NCBI GenBank assembly: GCA_015179125.1
Contig: WHVA01000459.1
Coordinates: forward strand, 1 to 64,000
Length of the DNA: 64,000 nt
Reading direction: 5' to 3'
DNA from: Gautieria morchelliformis
Taxonomy: Eukaryota; Basidiomycota; Agaricomycetes; Gomphales; Gomphaceae
Shown here: positions 33,227-44,400 of the stretch, in pieces
How positions within the stretch are numbered: the first letter of the stretch is position 1
How the letters are laid out: each line of letters starts with the position of its first letter
The notes under the pieces: generated by a model
The model's database searches: none
What the model saw: only the letters and a program-made list of their open reading frames with translations
Told to the model about the DNA's origin: nothing
Position numbers and translations under genes: made by a program

Positions 33227-35041
33227 CTACATCAGATCACCCAGCCCGGCAAATTCTGGCCCACCAGATTCCTATTCAAACGAGATAAGTAAACGTGTAT
33301 CACATCGTAACGACACAGTGCAGTTAGGCTACTCACGCGCACACCAATTTCCCAATCTAGAAGATGAACTAAGGCGTTAGCAAAGTGGCCATATTGATGG
33401 TGACGTCACTCACAGCTGTAAATTGTGGTAACGGCCATCAGTATACCCGTACCGCTACCGAGGGCGCCGATCAGGTCAGCAGCCACGGAGAGCGCGCCGA
33501 GGATCGCGCCACCGAACGCTGCAGCTGTGGGGATGACCCGCTTAAGCTCCTTGTACATACTGCCCTCACGATGCCCCGCCATGACCTATTGAGGAGGACT
33601 AAGTGTCCGGAGGAAAGTATGGTACTAATGAGCTGCATACCATCTGCTGCTCCTTTAGCTGTTTCGCAACTTCTCTCGGTCCACTTCCAGATACCTCGAT
33701 CCACGTCTTCGAGAACAGTGCGCACGCGGAAAGCATGAACGTAATGTAGATGAGCGCGTGCACGGGGTCGAGGAGAGCGGCGGTCAGCGTATGAGGGGGC
33801 GACATGTAGTACGCGATACCGGACGTTGCAGACAGTTGTGCGCTGTCTTCTAAGGGCTACAGCGAGTTCAGTCAACACCCTATCAACGGTATGCAACACA
33901 TACATACCTCCCACACGCCCAGAAGTCGGACGAAGAAGTTGTCCGGGAAGCGGTGGCTCAACATCTGTGAGATGATGAAAACATTGCTCGTCAGGGCACT
34001 CTCGAGCATGATGGGCATGTTCGAGGTATAGAAGAGCTTGACGGGGTAACTGCCACGCTGGCCACGGAACCGGTTGCTCTTGACCGGAATCTCGATGCGG
34101 AAGCCTTGAAGGTAAATGACGATGGCGAAAACGAGACCCGTGGCGACAAGATTCATGACGTTGGGGAGACGATCGCGGTAGAATGCCTCCTTGAGCGCAC
34201 GGCTCTTGTCGTTCCATGTGAAAAGAAGATGGAAAAGCGCAACGATCGCGCCTTCGAACTCTGGCCCACGGCCGGTATTGACGGTTGTTGGGCTAAAGGC
34301 TTTCCAAACTATCGATTCACAGATGTTGGTCGCGATGAAAAGAGAAATGCCGGAACCTAGGCCGTAGCCCTTTTGGAGCAGCTCGTCCAGTAATATCACA
34401 ATGAGAGCCGCCGCGACCAGTTGAAGGATCAGAAGGAGACAAACGCCAGCTCCGATATCAGAGGGCTGGCCGTATAGGCCCGTGAGAACGTACACAGTGG
34501 ATTGACCGAGCGCAATGATGAGTGCGAAGACTGACATGCGTGTTAAAAGCGACACCAGGGAGCATGGCAAGTGTACGCACGCTTTTGGGCACCACCAAAG
34601 AGCGCCCGGTCCTCTTTGAGAGCGAAGTCGACTTCGATAAGATTCGCGCCAGCGAGAAGTTGCATTATCATGCCTGACGTGACAATGGGCGTGATTCCCA
34701 ATTCCATGAGAGTACCACGGTTTGATGCTAGGATGACTCGCATCCAGTAGAGCGGGTCAGACGAGTCGGAAGACATGATTCCATAGAGTGGGACTTGGGA
34801 GCAGACGAGGAAAATAAGAAGTGTGACGGACGTCCATAATACTTTTTGGTTAAACGGGACCTACAGATGACCTGTCAGATCATAAGGTATAGAGATTTAC
34901 GTGCATCATTGTACTTTTCGTTCTGGGGAAGAAACTTCTGGGAGGATAGGCAGGAACGGCCGGACAAGGTTGAGGAATCGGACTACAGAAAGTGTGTCAA
35001 TACGCTGGGATATATTAGGACTACTTGTACTCACAGCTCAT
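33227..35041 (-). CDS. SEC61: Sec61 alpha subunit, ER protein-conducting channel, 476 aa
   Basis: Eight exons on the minus strand (35035-35041, 34915-34982, 34581-34860, 33908-34530, 33641-33856, 33414-33585, 33337-33356, 33227-33271) sum to 1431 nt and close in frame at the length typical of the family. The first exon is seven nucleotides. Diagnostic blocks are [20 protein letters not shown] at the N-terminus, [76 protein letters not shown] and the C-terminal YWEIGVRE. It forms the ten-span pore of the Sec61 translocon, passing or inserting nascent proteins at the ER membrane together with the beta and gamma subunits. It is transcribed away from the gene at 35140 across about 98 bp, probably a shared promoter. 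Nothing suggests damage. Confidence 0.97.
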
Positions 35042-35139
35042 GCTGGTGAGCTTGGGATGGAAACGAGCGGGGTAACAGCGTTGGCAGCAGACGTGGCGTT
35101 GAGCCTGGGAAAGCGACAAGCAACACCAAATTCCAGCTT
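35042..35139. promoter_or_regulatory. putative bidirectional promoter, SEC61 / unknown gene
   Basis: Only 98 bp separate the two divergent start codons. No TATA box is evident. Assignment as a shared promoter and 5' UTR zone is inferred from the spacing. Confidence 0.4.
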
Positions 35140-35793
35140 ATGCGCCCAAGCTTTGTGCTGCTCGAGCCGCTGAAGCAATGGCTCAACGTTGCGACACCAC
35201 CAGCGCGCCGTATCGTGCGGCAAATAATCAAAGACTCTCCTGAGCCTCTCCACACGCAGGAGATATTTCTGCGGTCTCAACGTGACTTTCCTTTGCAGCA
35301 GCCGGAGGAAGCAGCACAAACTTCAATACATGAAAAGCTCCTTCTCCGAAGAGGGCCACCGTTACCTCCGAATCCTATTCATCATATCCGAAGTATAAAG
35401 TATGTGCTTTACTTGCACTTGTTGCGTACGTCTCACATTTTGTAGGTACCTCAAAGCGTTGTTCTCCCTGACCTCGAAAAGCGGGACGAGATCGTGAAAG
35501 TATACCACACACGTCCCCCAACGCCCGAGGAGCGCGAGATCGCAGCCGCACTCAAACCCCCCACCCGTTCGCAACGTAAACGGCGTGGAGCAGTCGGACC
35601 GGGGAAACAGCCTACACGTCTCAACAGCAGTGGAGGAGTCAACGAGTGGGTCTGGCGTGTAAAAACTCAAGAGGACCATGAGCGGGAAGCTTTCTATAGA
35701 GAGAGGGCCGCGCAGAGGAAAGCGCACGCTGAGCGACAGCGTGCGGAGGCGCGCCAGAATCGTCCCGCACGGCGCAGGCCATTGCGGAAGTAG
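35140..35793 (+). CDS. conserved-looking unknown protein, two exons, 198 aa
   Basis: Exons 35140-35399 and 35457-35793 close in frame (597 nt). The N-terminal half is helical (LLEPLKQWLNVATPPARR, EIFLRSQRDFP) with an HHIRSI motif at the splice junction. The second exon encodes VVLPDLEKRDEIVKVYHTRP and then a highly basic, Arg/Glu-rich C-terminus (EDHEREAFYRERAAQR, ending RRRPLRK). Such basic tails occur in mitochondrial ribosomal and RNA-binding proteins, but I do not recognise the family. An acceptor at 35445 would also be usable but loses the frame, so the one at 35456 was chosen. Confidence 0.65.
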
Positions 35794-35918
35794 CAACCGA
35801 TGGGAGAATGAATAGAACAGAAATTCCCTGGTCCCTCGAGGGAGTAACAGGGAACTCTAGAAATGACACAGTCTAGTATAGCTACGGTGCATGCGTCTAC
35901 GTTGCATCTATATCAACC

Positions 35919-38138
35919 TTATTTTCCGCCCTTTCCCCTCCCCCTCTGGACGCCTTCTTTCCCCGGCAGTTCTCTCACAACATTCAAGCCCATTACCTTT
36001 CCTCCCTTCAGTCCCATCTTGCCCACTGTTTTACTCATGATAGGCGGAGGCCTCCATTTCGGTGGGTTTGCGGCGCCTGTGGACTCGACCACAAATCCGT
36101 CACGCCTCTCAGCATCAGCTCCCTTGTAGCGTAGTACATCATGAGCGTACGCCGCCGCCTCATCGATTAGTCGCTGTTCTGTCCAGCCGAGGTCTCGAAG
36201 TGAGCCTTTATATAACCCGAGCCAGGCCTGATCCGGAGACATGATTCAAAATATCGTAAGACGATGCCATGTAGAGAACGCACCTGATAGGCTTGTTCTT
36301 TGGGTTCTTTTTCCACCCTGTCCATCGCGTCCTCCACTCTTTGACGCCAGTATGCTGGCTCCGCTTCTGTGTTACAACGATATAAGAGAGAAACCCACGG
36401 GTTTCTTGTGTTGAAAGAGAACACAAACCTGCCGCTACATCCTCCCACGGCTCTAAATTTAACTCCTTGATTCCTTTCGACCGGAGGAAGAAGTCCTCGT
36501 ACGGCGCGAGGATAAGCAGCCCGGTGCCTGTCTGTCCCGCACGTGCCGTCCGACCAAGGCGATGGATATCTGTGCAAACGACATCTGAGTCTCATCGTCA
36601 TACGGATGGATCGGCATATACGCGCATTGTTCAACGCTACTGGGTATTCCGACCTGCACGACGTGGGTAACCCCTGGTACATCTATGCCTCGTGCGGTCA
36701 CATCACTTGTGAATAACACGGCACTCTGAGCGCCAGTGAAGCCGGCCGTGGCGCGTGTGCGAGCGGGCTGCGAGAGCCGTGAGTGGATCGTGAACAAAGG
36801 GACACCTAGGGATGGATTCAGTTCTCCAAACTACGAGACGGGTCAGAGATTAGTGTGAATTACAGGTGACAAATGCGAGAGGAATGCTGGACATACCACT
36901 TGTGCCGTGATACCCGTGGCACGAGCGGTATTTGAGAAAACCATGATCTTAGCTCGAGGATCTGCCCTCGTCCATTGCGCAAGGAGTCGGGCGAGGGCTG
37001 GAAACCCTTCGGTAGGTGGAACGACGAGCGCATGCTGCTTCACGTGTGCGTGTGTCGCAGTGTCGGTCTCAGAAAGTGTAGAGATATGCTTGTGAGTAGG
37101 CAGGAGCGCCATTTGGGCGATCTTGTGCACATCGGGCGGGATAGTTGCAGAAAATAAGAGGGTCTGTCTTTGCGAGCAGCATTGTGAGTTCAATTCATCA
37201 GCGTAAGGGAATGTGCGGACCGAGGTGTGGCCGCCCTGTTGGGAAGGCTTTGGATGATGCGCTCAATTTCGCGCTTGAAACCTGCATCTAAAAGACGATC
37301 CGCCTCATCGAGTACCAGGAACTTGACACTTCCTAATTTGGTATTAAGGCCATGATTTTCGAGGAGATCTATCAACCGCCCAGGTGTCTAGTGGCACATG
37401 AATCAGCCAGATGATGCGAAAGCCAGCATGGAACTCACCGCAACCAGGATATCGGATCTAGCTTCACGCATACGTCTCACGTCCCCGTTCACGTTCGTTC
37501 CACCGACAACACATTGCACCCCCAAGCGGCTTGTCAATCCTGACCCCTGGAGGAGAATACGGGCTTCCTTTTCGATCTGCTGTGCCAACTCCCGAGTTGG
37601 AGAGAGTACGAGCGCAGAGATATGTTGCAGAGGAGGAAGGCGGAAGCTAGGTGATGCTAACTGTTGGATCACCGGTATAAGAAAGGCGAGCGTCTTGCCC
37701 GTTCCCGTCTTTGCACGCGCAAGGCTGCCATAGAACAGACAGAAATCAACACCTGAATCACGCTAAAGGCGGTGCTGACATACACATCGGTTCCCTGTAG
37801 TACAACGTCCAGAGTCGCGGCCTGTACAAGCGTGCAAAACTCAAACGGAATGCCCTTAAGAACTTGATCGCTGATTTGCCCACGAGCTGCAAAGTCGCGG
37901 AACCGAACCGAAGAGAAGTTGCTCGCCATCGCTACAGGAGACGTTGAGCGCGTTACGGGATAGAAGAAGCGGGGGTAGGTGGAAGGAGAGGTGGTGCCGG
38001 CTTAGCATACGGTGCAGCGGCACTAGCATGACGGCGAGGGTGGCGGTGGTGATGAGGACGTGCGCGCGATGGAGTAGACGAAGACATGAAGCTGGTAAGA
38101 GAGCGGATAAGCTGTTGTGGCCTTGTAGGACCCAACAT
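35919..38138 (-). CDS. DEAD-box ATP-dependent RNA helicase (MSS116-like, probably mitochondrial)
   Basis: All helicase motifs are visible in order on the minus strand: AKTGTGKT (I), PTRELAQQI (Ia), [16 protein letters not shown] (Ib), [10 protein letters not shown] (II), SAT (III), [12 protein letters not shown] (IV), [15 protein letters not shown] (V) and [10 protein letters not shown] (VI). The upstream Q-motif region is [20 protein letters not shown]. Exons include 37784-37929, 37439-37724 and several more down to the last one with [15 protein letters not shown] and a Gly/Lys/Arg-rich tail, stop at 35919-35921. The start is uncertain. The ATG at 37929 gives a plain N-terminus, and one at 38138 gives an Arg/Ser/His-rich leader like a mitochondrial presequence but needs a weak donor. 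Motif VI is reached only through a GC-AG intron or a frame lesion near 36625. Unwinds RNA with ATP. Confidence 0.88.
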
Positions 38139-38247
38139 CAACTGTCTTTTGCCGAAAATACTCGGTGACTTGAAGCCCCGACGTGGGTGGGCATGGGCGC
38201 GTAAACTAACCACCAAGCGCCTATACTTCAACCCTGCTCCCGAAACA

Positions 38248-39100
38248 ATGTCCTTCCACCGAACAGCACGATTGCAGCATTTCATAACGGCTCAGACATG
38301 TAGATACCGTCGCTACTCGACTCATCTTTCCGGAGAGAACCATGTTCTCCGCCCTCAAACGACAATGCACGCACAGAATCTTAGTATTCGAGAGGTGCAT
38401 CCGCAGCGAATAGCTACACCCATCTGGGCGGTTCAGAGTTCACCTTCACCATGGTTTAGATGTTCGTTTTCATCACATATAACTACTCGATGCTTCGCCA
38501 CAGCAGCGGATCATGCAGAGCCTGGCACCAGTCGGACAGCCACGTTGCTCGTCGCCACACCGAAGCGTGAGGAGATGGATCCAGAAGAAGATATCGAGCT
38601 CCTGAGTCCTGATGAAGCACAAGTGCTTCTTACTGAGCGCGCGGCAGAGGTGGGAGCCCTGTATGGACGTTGTTGTTCGATCTGAACAATGAGTTGTATC
38701 ACTTCTCAGAAGCTACGTGCTATTTCAACCAGCGAGAACGACCCGTCATTGTCTTTGCGTATCGCGGTCGAGTCAGGGGGGTGTCATGGGTATCAGTATA
38801 AGATGGAACTGACATCTCAGCGGGCACCAGACGACTAGTACGTCCCTTTACATCGTCTCTGTCCCACTTACTATCTCATTATATTCGCTCCCATTCACAT
38901 TGATCTGTTTCAGTCAATTCATTCACCGCACTCATCGATCTGCATCCATTGTAATTGACGCAGTGTCCGTCGACCTTCTCAAGGGCTCAACAATCGATTA
39001 CGCCACCGAGCTCATCGGTAGCAGCTTCAGGATCATTGACAACCCTCAAGCGAAGGGAAGTGGGTGTGGATGTGGTGTTAGCTGGGAAGCAAAGTTTTAG
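38248..39100 (+). CDS. ISA2: Isa2-type mitochondrial A-type iron-sulfur carrier, 238 aa
   Basis: Three exons (38248-38649, 38710-38837, 38914-39100) sum to 717 nt and close in frame. The first ~100 residues are basic and Ser/Arg-rich, fitting a mitochondrial presequence. The A-type core follows, with LLTERAAE, LRIAVESGGCHGYQYKMEL, IVIDAVSVDLLKGSTIDYAT and GSGCGCGVSW. The three conserved cysteines (SGGC and GCGC) are present. With Isa1 and Iba57 this protein makes 4Fe-4S clusters for mitochondrial enzymes such as aconitase and lipoyl synthase. It is divergent from the helicase gene, with about 110 bp between the start codons if the longer helicase is right. Its 3' two-thirds, with downstream DNA, were duplicated to 56286 as a pseudogene. 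Confidence 0.95.
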
Positions 39101-39437
39101 TGTGGTGAGACGGTGGCCCGAAGGATTCTGTGAATTTGTGCTTCAGCTACTAGAGTGGATTACACGGATTATGAGTAAATTAGATGCAGATAGGTTTGTA
39201 CCTGCGCGTACGACCAATCAGTACGTGGTTCGAAGTACGTAGCATAGTTTTTGTGCCAGCTTCGCGAATGCTTGATGCCCATCTTTAATATCAAGCTAAA
39301 GATCAGTGGCTCAACTTCAACGTCGCATCGTCTAGAGCATAGACGGCGTCCTGGGATGAAAGGAAGAGAGGGAAGGCACAGCCATGCATAGTCCTAGCCT
39401 CCAACCCACCCCTCCCGGACACTTTAGATAAGATTGG

Positions 39438-41262
39438 GTTCCCTTGTCGAAGGCAAGGGCTTCTAACCCCGGGAAATATAGATCCGACATCGCGGTTCTT
39501 TGTATTTGATGTTATGTATGGGGGATTTGTATGCCGTATAAAGAAAGAAAATCGTATTTGATAATTGGTTTTCTATCGAATAGAAATAGCCGTTGTAATT
39601 GTAAGCCGCTTTGTCAACATTGTAGACATTTACTGCGTCTATCTTATCTCGTGCTATATTGGGTATCCATGCGGTTGACCGGTTTAGCCCTGACGAATTC
39701 GATTACGTGACTGTGTAGTTTCGCACTTTTCTTCCTCTGCATATAAATTTCCTTGAGTCGTTGCTCAACAATCCTTCAGAAACCTAAGAATTATGTCGTG
39801 CTAACGACCTCTGCCACTAGTCTATCGACTTTGCGTGACGATGCCCTCTCTCCCTGCCTTGTCGTCGTCATTTACTTGAAACTGCATCTCCCGAACATCA
39901 CATCGTCGCCGTGGTTTTCGACAAAAGGTTATGCCCTATCCCTTCCCGTTGTCTACCTGCAAAATATTAAACCCAGACTGTCTTTATCTCTAGACTGCTC
40001 CTGTCCTTCCGTACCTGTATCTTGAAGATCTCACCGGCAAGAAAAGGTATCTCTACCCTACTCCTCCCTATGAATTTACTAAACCGGCCCTTTAAACTGC
40101 AAATGCTGATACAGCTTCCTCTCAACCCTCCATGGACGACGATACGACGAACTTTCCCGTCTCTAATGATTTCAAACACTGTTTTGATCAAATCAAATGT
40201 GATTACTCAGTAAACCTCCTCCCCATCGATTCCTGTGCTCACTTTGTCCAACCGGAACGTACTCTGGATTTATGAAACGGTGAGTTGGCCGAAATCCACT
40301 TGTCGTTAACCCACAATCATATCAACAAAGCGGGAAAGTCCTTCCACTTGTTTAACGGGCATATACGACAAATTGTCGTTCACGCACCAGGTTCTGGCAC
40401 ACCCATCTCACCTTATAAGACAAAAAACGTTCGAGAGCACCCTCTCAGACCATCTCCGGAGGCAGAGCCAAAGATTTCATTACGTAGGCTCTTGTGGTCA
40501 GATTCCGTGTCCACAAACTTAGTAAGGTATATTCGACAGAGGTGTTCGATGGCCTTTTCCTGGAGTGGACCGATCATATACTTGCTTGACGTGCGGATTC
40601 ACTACTTCGCGCTTTACCTTTCCGCGGCTGGATACTGCAACTTCTAACATACTGTTCCTTCCCGTAGTAGAGCACCAACGCAGAAGGTTCCTTGGTGGGA
40701 TACATTGTGCATCTTAGCAAAGAATACTCTCGAGCTTGAAGATAGTTGACTCACGCAAACGAAAAACGGTCGAAAAACCGTCCGTCCTCCCTCCACAACG
40801 TTCGAAGTTTGCGTTCCCATTTGCTTTTTGCATTCCGCCTTGTCTCGGCCAAGTTGTAGGACGGACTCACGTACATAACGACTTTCAACGTCTTCCGGGA
40901 CAGGTCATCGTCTTTCCCCTTTTTATGACGTCTTCGTCCGCGGTTGTTCGTCAATGAAGGTTGGGTAGAACTGGCGATCGGATTTGGTTGAAAGTTGTTT
41001 GTCGGCGAGTAATCAATTTCGCGCACAGATTCTTGTACTGTACGACAAAGTATCTGAAAATAAAGCATTCTAGTGACTCCGATGTCCTCGACCAAGGGCC
41101 GCGCCGGAGGTAACTCCGTTACCTTTCACCAGACAAAAAACAAAGAGGCTTCTTTTGAAAAGTAGTCTACATAATTGATTTAAAAAATAAAATATAAAAG
41201 AGCCTGGTCAAACATCTCTGACGTCTTCGACAAGGGCCACGCCGGCGACGCCGGCCTCTAGT
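39438..41262. mobile_element. ~1.8-kb insertion of unknown type, defined by empty site
   Basis: The paralogous segment joins TTAGATAAGATTGG almost directly to GTGACGGCGTCATGGG (57930). In copy 1 about 1.8 kb lies between them. The left end carries CCCTTGTCGAAG and the right end its reverse complement CTTCGACAAGGG, so short inverted termini are present. A diverged form of the right-end motif also occurs near 41090. Inside are a TATAAAT box at about 39742 and plus-strand pieces that look like spliced exons (VLPYLYLEDLTGKK near 40000), but no transposase is recognised. This could be a non-autonomous DNA element or one carrying an unknown gene. Confidence 0.6.
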
Positions 41263-41409
41263 GTGACGGCGTCATGGGATCGTGTGACAGAGTTGAAGAT
41301 CGTGTGACAGAGTTGAGCGTGGCAACTTGAAGAAGATTACCGGAATATTGCCGCGGCAGTGCCATGTGGCGCCTTTGTCGTAACCTAACCACCTCCAACA
41401 CCGCGAACG

Positions 41410-44400
41410 ATGGACAATGAGGGCGCAGTGCCGTAAGTCCATGATAACTTCTCTAGTAAGCCAATCCTTGACTCTCCGCCCCGAAGTATTCCTGCAGCAA
41501 TAAGCAGGGTAAAAGTTGCAGGGAGGACTCTTTCGTTTTGCGCCGTCCATCGTATACTGACTCTTGACCGTCGACCACAGGCTTGAAATGTAATCACCAT
41601 CCCAATATCGGACTGTTCGGCCAACGTCCTGGCAAATACTACGTGAAACTTTTTGTCGATGAGGATGTCAAGAAGACTGCGGTAGCCGCGAGAGGCAATG
41701 CTACCTCGTGGAATGACTCATTCTATTTGTTCGTTTAATTCCAGTTTTATTATCCTCGCATGATCTTAAATCCATGCCCAGCAACGACTTGCATGGGGGT
41801 TCCGTGTTAGAAATGGAAGTCTACAGGCATCATAGAATTAGTAGTGATGAGTACATTGGCGGTGCGAAGGAAAGGATCGAGTTGCTGCTGGCAGAAGGAG
41901 CAAGTGGAGGTCAGTCCTTTTCGTTTAACGACCGAATGCACGCGTAATCATCGAACACAGCGGCTGTTCCTCGCAAACTGCGTAAATGCGATGAGGCAGG
42001 GAACATGCATGATGTTCAGACTGACCTGGAGTTTACCATCACGTCTGTCACGACGTCCGATGATGCGCTGGAAGGCGAGTTGAACGAAGCAGTCAGCGAA
42101 ACGAAAGTGGTCCAAAATATAAATCCCGCGCCGTCCCGAATTATTGATGCAGGGAATGTGATCGACGGCATTATTTCCACCACCAATAATACTGTCATCC
42201 CGACAATGGACGTTTGGGATCCACTCCTGGACAAGATCAAGCTGTTTACCGATATCGTGGATGGGATCACCGAGGTATGGTTCAAACGTCGAAGGTCTCC
42301 GAGGCCGTCTCATGTACACGGTTTGCTTCATTCTAGATCCATCCTTACGCCAAAATGGCATGGTCTATCCTGTCCATTGCGCACAAGGTAAACCTACGAC
42401 ATGCATCAGCTCGATAAACATATCTGACGTCTGGCCAGACGATCATTGCTCAGAAGGAGCGGGACGATAGCATCAATGAGCTGGCGAAGACCATTGGAGA
42501 CACCTATGGGTTCGTCCACCTGGCAGAGCCGTTGAAGAAAATTGAATCGCAAAGGCCAATTATCTTAGCCTTGGCGCAACAGACGTTAGAGTGTAGTTAC
42601 TTTATCCGCGACTATGCCAAAAACAAGAACTTCTGTATGTTGGACCCATTGTGTCAGGTGGCCATGGCTGATGATCTTTATTCAGGGAAAAGAACCGCGA
42701 AGAACCTAGTGTCGGATGTCGACAGCAAGGTCAAACAATACCAGGACACATTCAACAAAATCAAGTTGGCGTTACAGGAGCATGCTGTTATTCATACTGA
42801 AATCACTGTCCTACGTGTTCTGGATGTCGTCGGCGATCTCTGTGAGTTTCTGATTTGGGGCCTTTCCCGAGGCTGATACACCTTGCAACCAGCCGGGGAA
42901 ATTCACCTTAATGATATGCCCTACGCAGCGGGAGCTAGTTGCGATCCTAAGCAAGGCTGTCTGCTGGGTACTCGGGAGAAAGTTGTTGGGGAGATCTGCG
43001 ATTGGGTCAACGAGGATAGCGACGACACCCCGCGGATATTTTTCTTGAACGATGTCGCGGGTGCCGGGAAATCTGCGATTGCTCACGAGGTCGCTCGACG
43101 ATTTGGCAGGCTCAGACGTCTCGAATCGTCATACTGTTTTGACCGCGCTCATCAGGCAGAACGCTCCCCCAAAAATGTGTTTAGCACAATCGCTCGTGGT
43201 CTGGCTGATCTGGATCCGGAACGCAAAGCATCGTTATTGAAAGTGGTTCGGGAGCAGCGAGACCTTCGGACCACATTCGTGCCTAGTTTGCAGTTCGAGA
43301 AGTTCATTCTAGCTCCCGCTCAGGGTCTAACCGCCGTTGGGCCGACGGTGATGGTTATTGATGCATTGGATGAGAGCGGGGACAGGGAAGCTCGTGAGGG
43401 TCTCTTGTCTGTCCTTGGCAATGAAGCAGCAAAACTGCCCTCTAACCTCCGTCTTCTTATCACCTCGCGGGGCGAAGAAGTCATACGAGACGCCCTTCTT
43501 AGGAAGAAGCATGTACTGTCCAGGTCCATAAGGGATATTGACCCCAACCCTACCGATGACCTCTCTCGCTTTGTGAAAGTCCAGCTAGGTCACCTTACGG
43601 CCCTCGAGCACAAATGGCCCAATAAGGGCTGGTGTCGATTATTGGTCGAGAAATCTGAAGGCCACTTTCAATGGGCGTCCACGGCTTGTCGATTTGTCAA
43701 AGGAGATGGGAAAGGGGGTCGGGATCCTGTTCAGCAACTGGAGAAACTTTTGGTCAAGAACCTGCGTGGGTTGAATCCGCTATACCTCGGTATTCTCAAG
43801 CAGATATTTGAGGATGACGATGACTTGACGGATGATGACGATTTCCAGCGTCGCTTTCGTTTGGTGATGGGATACATCCTGACTGCCAGAGAACCGCTCT
43901 CGATGTCTGCCCTGCAGAGGCTGTGCAGTGGAGACGGGTCGGGTACCGAGGTTCATGCAATAGTTGGATACATGGGGGCTCTGTTGAGCCTTCCTACTCA
44001 AGGCTCTGGCCCAATCAGCCTGCTGCACACCTCTTTTCGTGACTTCTTGACAGATCGCAAATGGAGTGGATCATACTACATCGACACATCTTTACACCAC
44101 GACGGCCTTGCGCTCTCATGCTTGCGCGTGATGAAGGATGAACTTGACTTCAACATTTGTCAGCTTGAAACTTCACATCTGCGCAACGATGATATTGTCG
44201 ACTTGCCGGCACGGATCAAGAAGTACATATCATCACAACTTTCCTACTCTTGCCGTTTCTGGGCGGACCACGTTTCCGTGACGACATTTATTCCTGAGAT
44301 AGGTGCAGAAGTCAGGGAGTTCTTCGAGACTAAGCTACTCTACTGGCTAGAAGTTTTGAGTTTGCTCAAGAAGGTATCCATCGTATCGGCAGCGCTCTCC

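Noticed and set aside
33471-34217. Second minus-strand frame of 248 codons over SEC61
   Set aside because: It is the alternate frame of SEC61 exons, rich in His/Arg/Leu, and the SEC61 reading explains the DNA with full-length homology.
35362-35869. Minus-strand frames opposite the gene at 35140-35793
   Set aside because: They are shadows of the basic, GC-rich second exon of the plus-strand gene.
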